Below, piece after piece: positions 54,488-64,000 of a DNA stretch of 64,000 nt. Position 1 is the stretch's first letter, and each line of letters opens with the position of its first letter. The DNA is taken from NCBI GenBank assembly GCA_963556145.1, contig OY744463.1:1922001-1986000 (forward strand). Direction: 5' to 3'. Position numbers and translations under genes: made by a program. Origin of the DNA: Hygrocybe punicea. Lineage: Eukaryota; Basidiomycota; Agaricomycetes; Agaricales; Hygrophoraceae. The notes beneath the pieces are model-generated. The model was not told the origin of the DNA. It ran no database searches and saw only the letters and a program-made list of their open reading frames with translations.

Positions 54488-56250
54488 ACGGATTGGCATA
54501 TCAGGTGATATCCCGCTGCACATCCTCTTTTTCTAGAAGTTTGATCCCCGATCATACATACGAATCCACGAGGCAACCAAGACCCTGGTACGTGGACCTA
54601 TTCTGCAGCGGGCTCCAGCAACAATCAACTTAACAGGGGGGTGGTTTCCAGAGGGAAGAACAGCAGTTTCATTGGTAGATAACACTGCTACAAGGGGGGA
54701 GGTTCGTGGTCTAAAGTCATTGCGAGCCGTGGGGGTTACCCAAGATAAGGGGGTCTGCCCCAAGAACCAGACTAAACGTAAAGAAAGGAAAAGAAGAAAA
54801 AGTCCGAACCAACAACAAGAACAGTATATATGGTGACTGGTCTTGAGGGGAGGTAAATAGAAATACAACCATGAAGCCACAACATGTCCAACTCTACCAT
54901 GTGTTCACCATGAGGCATACATGAGGCGTCCTCATGTCGATGTTCTCACGATCCAACTGGAGGCCCGGGTGTCATTGAGGATAGAAGAGGTCTGGATGAC
55001 TCGGATGATTTGTCATCGGATCATGTGACAAGCAGAATTGCCAATTCGGGGTCTACACTTGCTGTAACGGGCAAGTGCGCAGTTTGGCAAGTGCATTGCA
55101 CGGTCGGGTCGAAGATGGGTATCGTCCAGTGTGAGGTTGGTGATGAGAGCATCTTGAGGTAGCATGGATATAGCAGCAAGGTTGGTATGAAAGAAAATGA
55201 AGGAATGTATAGAGGAAAAAACCAACTAGGACAGTGGGCTAGTCGAGGTCAGACATGTGAACAGCATAAGCTGTACCAGATGACGATGTCTGTGTCAATG
55301 ACGTATCAAGGGGTGATGTCTTGTCCTGTCTGTGGAACAATGCAGTCCACCTGATGTCGGTATTCATTCAAGAAAGGGTATCATTGTAAACAAGTGTGGG
55401 AGGTATCAAGATTATAGATGGAAAAGGATAAATGAATGTGGGTCCAGGTTTCGAGTCATGGCATGAGTGACAAGCTGTGGGAACAAGTCGTCGGGTACTG
55501 CATTGAAGTGGTGTCGTGCGAACAATATACGATAGGGGTTGATTCACTGTTTGGGAAGTCATATGGTCTGTGGTTGAAGTCCAAAAGAGTATGCTCCGGC
55601 GATGGTCGGATTAGAGAGAACAGTGAAATGTCTCGTGATCGGGGATTGTTCAGAGTTCGCATGCAGGTGAGGAATGTCGTCGGATCATCAGGGAGGATAA
55701 TGGTAGGAACGGAATACGAAAGTGGAAACCATATATCCAAGAATGGCAATTGTCAATCACGTGGTGAGATATTGTTGAGGTGGAAGTTAGAAGTATCAAT
55801 GGCGGAAGGGTTTTGGTGCCGATGCCAAAGATAGATTAGAAACCAATCAGGAAGGTGATGGCAATGCTGCCAATAACAATTATGGTAATGAGCTGTGTTG
55901 GGAGTACAGCCATTGTGAATCGGTTTGTCGTGGGATGAAGTCAACAATATGTCAGGGCGAGGGAAAAGACAATAGCAATGATGTCTGTCGGCAAGGAGAC
56001 TATTCAGGTACAAGAAGGTCACATGGGAGATGTCCATGGTTGGTCTGGATTGTTCTAGAAGAAGGGACAAAAAGAGAACAAGAATAAGAAAATACAAGGA
56101 TGTCCGAAAGAATAAACAATGACATTGAAAAGAAGACAAAGGACAAAATGAAATGAAAAAGGAAGGTGTGTAGTGCAGAATCGTCATGGTGGGTATTGGA
56201 ATGGGCATCGGGGTTGGAAGCAGAGTTGGAAATGTAACAACCAGTCACAA
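54488..56250. other. Unassigned TG/CA-rich DNA, 1.8 kb
   Basis: No gene recognised. One plus-strand frame near 54620-54834 has a basic tail (K-R-K-E-R-K-R-R-K) but no known domain. The stretch 54880-56230 is poor in CG and rich in TG/CA and AT, as expected for old, deaminated repeat DNA. Confidence 0.4.
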
Positions 56251-56257
56251 AGTGTTC

Positions 56258-56356
56258 CTCTGACAAAACAATTATTCTTTACAAAACACAGTGATATTCA
56301 TACACTAAAATAAAATAGATTTTTGGGACAAGAATCTAAACAGAATTAATTTAAAA
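56258..56356 (-). repeat. Dispersed AT-rich repeat, copy 2
   Basis: Reverse-oriented counterpart of 28222-28330; lacks the ~14-bp duplication of copy 1. Confidence 0.7.
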
Positions 56357-56378
56357 CAGTTTACTCTCTTTCTCCTCA

Positions 56379-56936
56379 CAGCATTTTTGGAAATCCTTGT
56401 CGCGTGTGAAAAAAAAAAATTAAAATAAATAATCTGGCTGGCTGAAGGTACAGAGTCAGGCAATTGCCATAGTAGGGTAGCACATCATGTGACTTTGAAT
56501 TATTTTGCTTGAAAAGACTACTGATATGTACATTGTAAATTCAATGGGAAATATATAAGACATTTGGAATGTAGTAAAATTAGAATGACATCCATTGAAT
56601 GTTTCTGTCAACTCAAAATTTTATTTTTAGTTCTTTATTCAAGGAGGAGGTGTGGTTTTCTGCTGTAACATCACATCACCTGAATAAAAGCTAACAATAA
56701 TAATTTGAGTTGACAAAAACATTCAATGGATGTCATTCTAATTTTACTACATTCCAAATGTCTTATATATTTCCCATTGAATTTACAATGTACATATCAG
56801 TAGTCTTTTCAAGCAAAATAATTCAAAGTCACATGATGTGCTACCCTACTACGGCAATTACTTTGTACCTTCAGCCAGCCGGATTATTTATTTTAATTTT
56901 TTTTTTCACATGCGACAAGGATTTCCGAACACGCTG
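56379..56936. repeat. Long hairpin element, 558 bp, ~235-bp arms
   Basis: Arm 56379-56618 pairs with 56700-56936 almost throughout (CAGCATTTTTGGAAATCC against inverted CAGCGTGTTCGGAAATCC at the tips). The loop is about 80 bp. MITE-like; no clear target duplication. Confidence 0.85.
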
Positions 56937-56999
56937 TAAGGATATATGCTGTCAGGAGAAAGCAATGGGTGACTTTCCATAGGGTATAAATAATCTGAG

Positions 57000-57346
57000 A
57001 AACATTGATTACAACCACAAGTGGTAAGTAGACCCTATGGCTGGATTGCCGCAAAGACCCCGGAAATAATTTGAGCTCCGACAGCCTAAAACAACAGCAT
57101 AAATGCAACTTCAAAGAAGGGGTTCGCGACCCCATCTTTGGATTAAAACTATTTCTAGTAAACTAGCTGAGATCCTCAGCACTCAAATTTACCCGATGGT
57201 GCCTGTGTGCTGCACTCCGATAGTTATCTAACCCAAACTCAACATAGAATTGACCAAATAGGATGTTTAAAAAGTGTTTGCCCAGCTGACTCAGCACGGG
57301 GTTCCAGCTCCGATTGGCACCGCGTTTATTACTCGACACATAAATA
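57000..57346. other. Unassigned spacer
   Basis: No gene or repeat recognised, apart from a ~20-bp motif (AATGGGTGACTTTCC near 56965) that recurs inverted at 60242-60262. Confidence 0.35.
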
Positions 57347-58081
57347 ACACATCAGGAGTTCCAACCTTTAGTTGAGAACTAAAGTGATTTCTAAAGTTAG
57401 CAGAAAAATATAATCTTTAGATTTACATTTAGGCCTAGCCTAAATATTAAATTTAAGTCATGAATAAATACACATCTAAATCATTTATTTATTTTCATCT
57501 TTAGCTTATTCTTTCAATCAAAATAATTATCCGATCTAAATTGTAAGGGGAAAGCATAATTTAGTTTCAAGTTTACTCAAAATTTCTAGTCCAAATTTAG
57601 GCATCACTTAAAGGCAGACCAAAATTAAAACTTTTGGTAGGATTAAAATAATAAATTTAATAGTTATCAAAATATAAGATTTCGGCAGCTATTTAAATTC
57701 AAAGTTGCCATCAGATCTAAAGCTATTGCCTGCGCCATTGCCTGCCCGTCACCCACTCGTCGCCCACCCTTCGCCCGCCCGCCACCCACCCATTGGTCAT
57801 CATTGTGCCGTGGGCTTTGAGGGCGTCCTACTATTCACCGACATTAATCGGCGCTGCGCCAGGCAGGGCCTAGGTGATGGCAGAGGCAGGGAGCCTTGAT
57901 GGCGTGGGCGAGGGAGATGGCATGGGCAAGGAGATGGGTATGATGGCGTGGGACGCAGCCCACCATCGTCCGCCCATCTCCCAATGGACCAAATCATATG
58001 ACCTCACGAGCCCAGCTCCAATATCAATTGACGTGGTGGTGGGGTTCATGAGGTGATGACAGAGGTAGGGGATGGTGGGTA

Positions 58082-58397
58082 GGGAAATGCAGGGGTAATC
58101 CCAGGATACATTTGTCTGTATCCGTACTCGTACTCCCCACAAATACGGATGCAATATCTACGGATTTTACCCACGGATTCGCGATCAAAATGAGCCAGGG
58201 ATCACCTGAAACGGTCAAGAATTGACTGAGATAGAGTCCAATCAATGTTTAGTCTCTATCTCAGTCAATTCTTGACCGTTTTGGATGATCTCCGGCTCAT
58301 TTTGAAGCCCACGGATACGAGAATCTGTATCCGTACTCATACTCTTAAGAGTACGGATACCTGCGGAAAAGGATTTACCCTTATCCCTGCATTTCCC
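58082..58397. mobile_element. MITE, 316 bp, TA-flanked (Tc1/mariner-like)
   Basis: Termini GGGAAATGCAGGG and inverted CCCTGCATTTCCC, with TA at 58080-58081 and 58398-58399. The centre is a strong hairpin (GACTGAGATAGAG ... CTCTATCTCAGTC). Confidence 0.85.
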
Positions 58398-58399
58398 TA

Positions 58400-59010
58400 A
58401 TGGTAGGCAATAGGGGCGGGTGAGGGAGATGGCGTGGGCAGGGGGAGATGGTGGGGGCATGATTGGATGGGAGCAGAGAGGTGTGGGTGACGGAGATGGC
58501 GGCAGGGGGAGATGGCGGGGAGATGGCGTGGGCGATGGCGTGGGCGACGAGGGTGAGGGAGACGGCGTGGGGTGTGGGCGAGGGAGATGGCGTGGGCAGG
58601 GGAGATGATGGTGGCGGGGAGACGGCGTGGGCGACAAGGGAGATGACATGGGGTGTGGGCGAGGGAGAGGGAGATGATGGGATGGGAGAGCGGGGAAGGG
58701 AGATGGCGTGGGCACGATGCGATGGGAGGCCAGGGAGAGGGTGTAAGCGGTGGGGGTGGCGTGGGCGACGAGGGTGAGGGGGATGACGTGGGGTGCGGGC
58801 GAGGGAGGTGGCATTTGGCGTGGGCAGGTGTAGGCAGGTGATGTGGCGTGGACGAGGGAGATGGCGTGGACGAGGGAGATGGCGTGGGTGGGGAGACAGG
58901 GTGGATGTGAGGGCAATGGGCACGGGCAATGGGATGGGCAGCGGAGGTGGCCTGGGTGGCGATGGGAGCGAGGGCGATGGAGATGGGTGATGGAGATGGG
59001 TGTCATGCGT
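58400..59010. repeat. GGCGTGGGCGAGGGAGAT minisatellite
   Basis: Variants of GAGGGAGATGGCGTGGGC repeat through the interval, and similar runs flank the MITE at 57895-57955. Open frames here are low complexity. Confidence 0.85.
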
Positions 59011-59039
59011 GGGCAGGGGGAGGTCGTAGGAGGTCATCG

Positions 59040-59720
59040 TCATCGTCCTGCCGCTGCTCAGCAGCTACTTCACTTGTGATGGTGATGGCAGTGGTGGTGG
59101 TGATACTGCCGTCGCCATCGTCGTCCTGCCGCTGCCGGATGGTGGTGGAGATCTTGTCGCCATTCCATGGGGCCATTGCCGTCGTCATCGGCATTGTCGT
59201 CATCCATTGTCGTGGTGGTGGTATTAGTGGTTGAGGAAGTGATGGTGGTGGTGAAGGTGGTGGTGAATGCCACTGCCATCGTCCCCTTGCTGGCCGGTAT
59301 TCATACTCAATGGCAGCGGTTGTGGTTGTGGTTGTGGTTGTGGTTGTGGTCGTGGTCCACTGGGCCCTCATTATCATTGCCGCCATTGGATTAATTGGGG
59401 CGATGGGTGGGAGGGAGGTATGGTCAGCGATGGCTGGGCGATGAGCGCGCCCGATACCTGACACCCCCGTTCCGCCGCCACCATCGTTGTCGTTGTCGTC
59501 TTGCTGCTGCCTGTTGGCAGTGGAGGTCGTCGCCGTCATCTGGCTGTGGTGGGGTGGTGGTGCCACCACTGATACCACCGTCTTTGTCGTCCTCATCGCC
59601 GTCCTTGTCTGCATCGTCATCATCCGTCATCCGTCATCGTCATCGCCACCACTCCTCCGGCCTTGCTGGTGATGACCGTCGTTGTCAGTATCGTTGTTTT
59701 TCTTGTTGTCTTCATAGTTG
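59040..59720. repeat. GTC/GGT trinucleotide-rich segment
   Basis: Imperfect GTC, GGT and TTGTGG runs. Long frames of Val/Ser/Thr with no domain. Not interpreted as genes. Confidence 0.75.
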
Positions 59721-60578
59721 TTGTCGTCATGACTTGTGACTGAACTAGCACTTACCCGATCCGGACCCGTCGAAGACAATGGCATTGTCTTATCTTAACA
59801 TGCACGTGGGCAGCGAGTGGCAATGAGTGGGCGATGAGTGGGCGATGGGAGTGTACAATCACTTTAGTTCTGACGGAATCTTAACTTTTGATAACTCCCA
59901 AAATGGTACATTTTGATACCCAATAAATTAAATATTTTAATTTCATCGAAATTATAACTTTCAGTTTGTCTTTAAGTGATGCCTGAATGTGGACTAGCAA
60001 ACCAGAGTAAACTCAAATCTAAATTATACTTTCCCTCCACACTTTAGCACTGATTATTATTTTGATTGCAGGACTAATCTAAAGGCAAGAGAAAAGAATT
60101 AATTTAGACATTTATTTATTCATGACTTAAATTCAATATTTAGATTTGGCCCAAATGTAAATCCAAAGATTATATTTTGCTGCTAACTTTAGAAATAACT
60201 TTAGATCCCCACTAAATGTTGAAATTCCTGATGTGTAAGTCTTACGGAAAGTCACCCAATGTTTTCATTTTACTTTGTAATTTGGGGTCCAGAACAAACA
60301 GCGACAACCTGGGTGCCACCGCAGATGTTTTTCACTTTGCTGGCTATCTTAGCCGAATTTCAGAGGTTCTCACAATCATAAGTTTATACATCACTCCAAA
60401 GTGGGCCAACATCCATAAGGAAATTATAATCTAGAGAGCTTTTTTTTGTTATATCGGGAAAGATCTAGGATTTATGATTATAATCTATGATATGAAAGTA
60501 CACCATAAGGCCGAAAGACAAATGATAATCATATTCATTGTAAACACGGCTAGGGCCGTTTTAGGGAGGGCAAACACA

Positions 60579-61913
60579 ATGGACACCACCACAGCGTCTA
60601 ACACCACTATGCAAGCAGAAGACGATGACGAGGAACAGCTAGCGCAACTGGCACTGTTACTAATAACAGACTTCGAGATCTCTAATGAGCGGCGGAGGAT
60701 CCTTCGCCACGCTAATCGGTCCTACCTCACCCGACCCGTTCTCCTTCCCAACCCCCGTTTCGATACATCTTGGCAGCGTCTCCTCCATAGTCACGACAAC
60801 CGGGGATTCATTGTAACGATGGGATTTGATGTCGAAACATTTCACCACATACTTGCCAGTGGTTTTCAAGACCAGTGGTACGCAACCTCGATTCACCGTA
60901 CTGACGTGAATCCCAAGGGGTCAGCGCGTCCTGGCCGTCGATCTCTTGATGCTGCCGGTGGCCTAGGTTTGGTCCTTCATTACCTGTGCTCGACAGCCCC
61001 CGAGGTGGCACTCCAGGAGATTTTCGCCCTCATACCGGCGACGGTTTCCCGATACCTCAATTTCGGTCTCCCAATCTTATTGCAGGTTCTTCGCCAGCTT
61101 CCCGATGCTGCTATTACATGGCCCCGAGGTGACGACTTCCGCCGCCTTAACGCCCTCATTCGCCGTCGTCACCCTATGCTCACTGGAGCATTTGCAAGCA
61201 TTGACGGCCTCAATCTACCTGTCCAGACGTCGTTGGATGTCGACATTGAAAACTGCACTTATAATGGTTGGTTGCGAGCTCATTTTGTGTCTTCGGTGTT
61301 GGTTTTTTCCCCCGAGGGTACTGTATTTGATCTACAAGATTTGTTGCCACGTTAACTCATCAATTGTTTCATAGGTCTCATCATATCAGCAAATTTGAAT
61401 GCCCCGGGAAGTTGGCATGATTCCCGGGTCGCCAAACCCATTTACGAGAAGCTTCGTGATCGTACGCCGCCGGGTTTTTACCTGGTGTCAGACACAGCGT
61501 TTCCACATGGAACGGATGCCGTGGATGGTCGTATATGGGCACCGTTCAAAGTCGGAGATCAAGTACTGGGTTCTGAGGCTGCAATAGAAACCAGGATGGC
61601 ATTCGACCGACAACTTTTATCGTACCGCCAGACAGCGGAGTGGGGCAACCACGCTCTGAAACAGAGCTTTTCACGGTTATGCATCCCACTCCCGGTCGAG
61701 TTCAATCATCGCCGAGCCGATTTATTGGAGATTTGTGTCCGAGGTCATTGCCTCCGAACACGCCGAGTGGGCCTGAACCAGATACAAACCGTGTACGAGC
61801 CAATTTGGATGGAGCCTGGTATTCTACCTCGTGATTTACACAACGCGTTGTTTTCAGAGCTTCGGGCAAATGATCGTGTTACTAACTACCATACTGTAGC
61901 AGTTTATGAGTAA
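60579..61913 (+). CDS. PIF/Harbinger transposase (DDE_Tnp_4 type), 425 residues
   Basis: Exon 1 60579-61317 and exon 2 61375-61913 flank a 57-nt intron, total 1278 nt, intact frame. The DDE motifs are in order: A-S-I-D-G-L-N near 61195, N-A-P-G-S-W-H-D-S near 61395, and A-E-W-G-N-H-A-L-K near 61635. Such transposases cut at TIRs with a 3-bp target duplication, usually with a Myb-like partner, which lies just downstream in opposite orientation. Start chosen at M-D-T-T-T-A; an in-frame ATG at 60474 would add 35 residues of poor quality. Confidence 0.9.
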
Positions 61914-62008
61914 GGACAGACTGTAGTTAGTATCAAAATTCGAGTAAAGACAGGTGTTAGTTGGGAAATGACAAGTAATGACAGTGAGACAAAAGACACA
62001 GAAATCAG

Positions 62009-63532
62009 TTACTCTTTCTTCGAAGAAAGGACATCATACACCACTACATCAACATCGGGATCCTGAGAGACAAGTGGAGTATCTTTAGAAGGTTTACTGA
62101 AAGCAGAAAGGGGGGAAGGAACAGTCGAAACAGTGTCTTCGGAGGCAGGGTGTTCCCTAATATCACGTCGCTGATGGAGTTGCCGAACACGAACCTTATC
62201 ATGTCGAGGGGTGCCTTGCCAATTCTCTTTGTCGCTGTCGCTGTTGGGCTCGGTATCCGTCAGCCACAGGACACATCCACCTCCATCAGGATATTTCTCC
62301 TTGTAGCGACGCTTTGGCCGGTATTGAGTCTTACGAGGAATCGGGGGCATAAACTGTTTATGGGGACGGGTTGGGGGCTTAATCAGGGGCGTCGAGATAG
62401 CTGGTAAATTCATGGTAAGTCCCATCATCTCCATCCGCATCTCGGCTCGTTCACGCGCCAACTCGGATGAGTGGAAGCTGCTTTGCAACTTCATCATCGC
62501 GTTTCGTAGCGATTCGACGGTGGCTTGAGAGTCGCGTAACTGTTGGGCAATTCTGACATAATGAGCATGGTCGAGGGCGTGCATCGCTCGGGAAGAGTCA
62601 CGGGCCAGTTGTATGGTCGGATCGAATGCTTTATTGAGCTTCTCCATCAACTCCTGTCCACGAGACAAACGGGATCGAACCGGGTTGACCGAAGCCTCGG
62701 ATGCACGACCAATATGGGCCTTGACCTTGACATCTGCCATTCCCTCCTCGTCACTGCTAATCTCAATAGGTTCCCCATTGTCGGATGCCTTGGCATCATC
62801 GACGTTGTCATCAAACTCGGCATCCGAGAGAGCTCGAGTGCCTGCTCGTTCGTTAATCAGCATCTCAATCTCTTGGGCACGCACAACATTCTCGCGAATC
62901 TCCCCACTCCCAGTTGGTTTCGTGACACGGACCAGTTGCTTGAACTTCGTTTCGAGAGAACTGAGGGTACGATCCGGGCGTCTGTGCAGCCGAGCCCATT
63001 CAGTGTATCGAACGTGGACTTTGCTCCATCCTCGTTGACCCATGGGCTTAACCTTCTCGACGAAGCTTAATAAAGCTTTGACATCGCGATCGGCATAGTT
63101 ACCGGATCCAGTTGGACGACCTCGCTTTCGTTGGGGTATCAATCCATCAGCATCACTGTCCTCACTAATGATGTGGACCCTTTCCTTGCGCTTCTTCTGA
63201 CTGCGTCGAGACCCGGCCACTTTTGGATTGGCAGGACCACTGACGGCCTGGGCGATAGAGGGCGGATGGACCAGATTGGCATCATCTGTGGTCGGCAAGG
63301 GTATAAGGGCAGGGTCGATCTATGGGCTCATAGGTAAGTGTTACAAGTATGTGTCCAGATTGGTAAGACTTACCGGCCATTGGTCACCAGCGGCAGCTTG
63401 AGAGGTATGCAGAGTGGCAGTTGGAAGTGAGGGTTGGGCAGGGGCCGAGAAGGTGAACTGCAGACGAGGATCAATCAGGTTGGAAGGGAAGGCTTGAGCG
63501 CTGTCGAAACGAAAAGGAGGGAGTTCTGACAT
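62009..63532 (-). CDS. Myb/SANT-like partner protein of the Harbinger element, 489 residues
   Basis: Exon 1 63532-63374 and exon 2 63319-62009 flank a 54-nt intron; frame intact. After a basic K-K-R-K-E-R stretch and R-K-R-G-R-P, a helical domain follows (N-Y-A-D-R-D-V-K-A-L-L-S-F, G-W-S-K-V-H, L-E-T-K-F-K-Q-L-V). It has the spacing of a Myb/SANT trihelix domain and resembles the DUF6818 family found with fungal and oomycete Harbinger elements. An acidic, SUMO-interaction-like E-P-I-E-I-S-S-D-E-E and a coiled coil follow. Presumed nuclear DNA-binding or import partner of the transposase. Ends tail-to-tail 95 bp from it. Confidence 0.85.
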
Positions 63533-63823
63533 TGAGTGACAATGTCGAAGCTCGGCACAAGGGCATACCTTTTTATACCATTTGTCTGACGATTCCATCG
63601 GCTCAGGAGTTCAGGGATGCACCACAGCGATATGATTTGAGGTACGCTCTTGCTCAACGGAAGTCTAGTAGGCTGACATTGAGTGATGATCTCAAAGGTC
63701 GCCGCAATAGACCATACCTTTTTATACAGTTTTTCTGACGATTCCATCGGTACAAGAGTTCAGGGATCCACCTCAGCGATATGACTGGCGGTGCACTCTG
63801 GCCCAATTGAAGTCTAGTGGCCT
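63527..63823 (-). promoter_or_regulatory. Two tandem ~146-bp promoter-like repeats upstream of the Myb-like gene
   Basis: Units 63527-63672 and 63673-63823 share ACATTGAGTGA, TGACGATTCCATCGG, AGTTCAGGGAT and CAGCGATATGA. Each carries TATAAAAAGG on the minus strand (63568-63577 and 63717-63726). The nearer TATA is only ~36 bp from the chosen ATG. Confidence 0.65.
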
Positions 63824-64000
63824 GCGGCATCCAGTCAAAGAATGGAAGAAAGACAAAAAAGCTGGGTCATACCTGTTGTTGTCTGGCCGACTGGTGGCCG
63901 CCGTGATGAGAATGGATAAATGAGAGCATGAGACCAGTAGTGAGTTGTTTCAGTGAGACATATACAGGTAGAGTGATCTTGAAGGACGGGGAGGAGTCGG
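63824..64000. other. Right edge, unassigned
   Basis: 177 bp with no gene recognised. Probably the rest of the Harbinger flank. The terminal inverted repeats of the element were not found in the window. Confidence 0.3.

Larger units (their letters stand above)
57347..60236. mobile_element. 2.9-kb inverted-repeat element with minisatellite core
   Basis: The AT-rich left arm 57347-57690 pairs, at an estimated ~80%, with 59868-60236 (ACACATCAGGA at the left tip, TCCTGATGTGT at the right). The interior 57700-59860 is GC-rich short-repeat DNA plus a nested MITE. No transposase. Foldback-like or a large MITE; target duplication not resolved. Confidence 0.7.

Noticed and set aside
54590..54660. Possible third LTR with CTGTTAAGTTGATTG near a TGGAGCCCGCTGC primer-like site
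   Set aside because: No matching second LTR and the spacing to a terminal CA fails.
55436..55834. 132-codon plus-strand ORF
   Set aside because: No recognisable domain, TG-rich decayed sequence; likely chance.
57110..57135. GGTTCGCGACC as a tRNA B-box
   Set aside because: No A-box or cloverleaf could be drawn around it.
58242..59623. Pro/His/Ser-rich and Thr/Asp-rich ORFs
   Set aside because: Readings of GGCGTGGGCGAGG and GTC repeats; no domain.

Overview
The window looks like a nuclear contig of a filamentous basidiomycete, probably an agaricomycete. The left part is gene-dense. Its introns are short (mostly 48-100 nt), often several per gene, with GT(N)NGT-like donors. The recognisable proteins are fungal: PalI, Vps33, Lrp1/C1D, Wss1, an Efm3-like methyltransferase, a Bot1-like mitoribosomal protein, CCT7 and Rad5. 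I saw no rRNA, tRNA or CRISPR. Gene models were spliced by hand from the raw sequence.

Bases 1-27379 are a housekeeping block: EF-2 (-, partial), a PalI/Rim9-type membrane protein (+), Vps33 (+), a 72-residue YABBY/HMG-like protein (+), a 1004-residue F-box/LRR protein (+), Lrp1/C1D (-), a SAM methyltransferase (+), the Wss1 protease (+), an EF-2 lysine methyltransferase of the Efm3/FAM86 type (-), a Bot1/mS45-like mitoribosomal protein (+), CCT7 (-) and Rad5 (+). EF-2 and its probable modifying enzyme lie 16.5 kb apart. Two DNA-damage proteins (Wss1, Rad5) carry microexons of 3-6 nt inside their catalytic motifs, and three genes use GC-AG introns.

Bases 27380-28797 hold hairpin repeats and the 3' part of an unrecognised ORF. 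That ORF is cut by one large nested insertion, 28798-50537. The outer element is a minus-strand Ty3/gypsy retrotransposon with 777-795 bp LTRs, a 4-bp target duplication (ACGG), gag-protease, a -1 frameshift into RT/RNase H/integrase, and an antisense zinc-cluster-like gene next to its 3' LTR. Five younger insertions sit inside it: a 1.7-kb LTR element without gag-pol (30848-32552), a hAT-like element (32945-36612) that itself contains a 2.55-kb TRIM/LARD-type element (33928-36478), a 6.7-kb foldback element with arms over 2 kb (38303-44985), and a solo LTR (45186-45319). Removing each insertion and one copy of its target duplication restores a continuous frame, so the order of insertion can be read.

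Bases 50951-54487 are the remains of a second related LTR element: gag and a degraded antisense zinc-cluster gene, with no pol. Bases 54488-60400 are unassigned AT- or TG-rich DNA with a 558-bp hairpin, a 2.9-kb inverted-repeat element packed with minisatellites, and a TA-flanked MITE. Bases 60579-63532 carry an intact PIF/Harbinger pair, a DDE transposase (+) and a Myb/SANT-like partner (-), in tail-to-tail arrangement. In-frame stops in the retroelement genes are mostly CGA-to-TGA changes, as expected from decay of methylated CpG.
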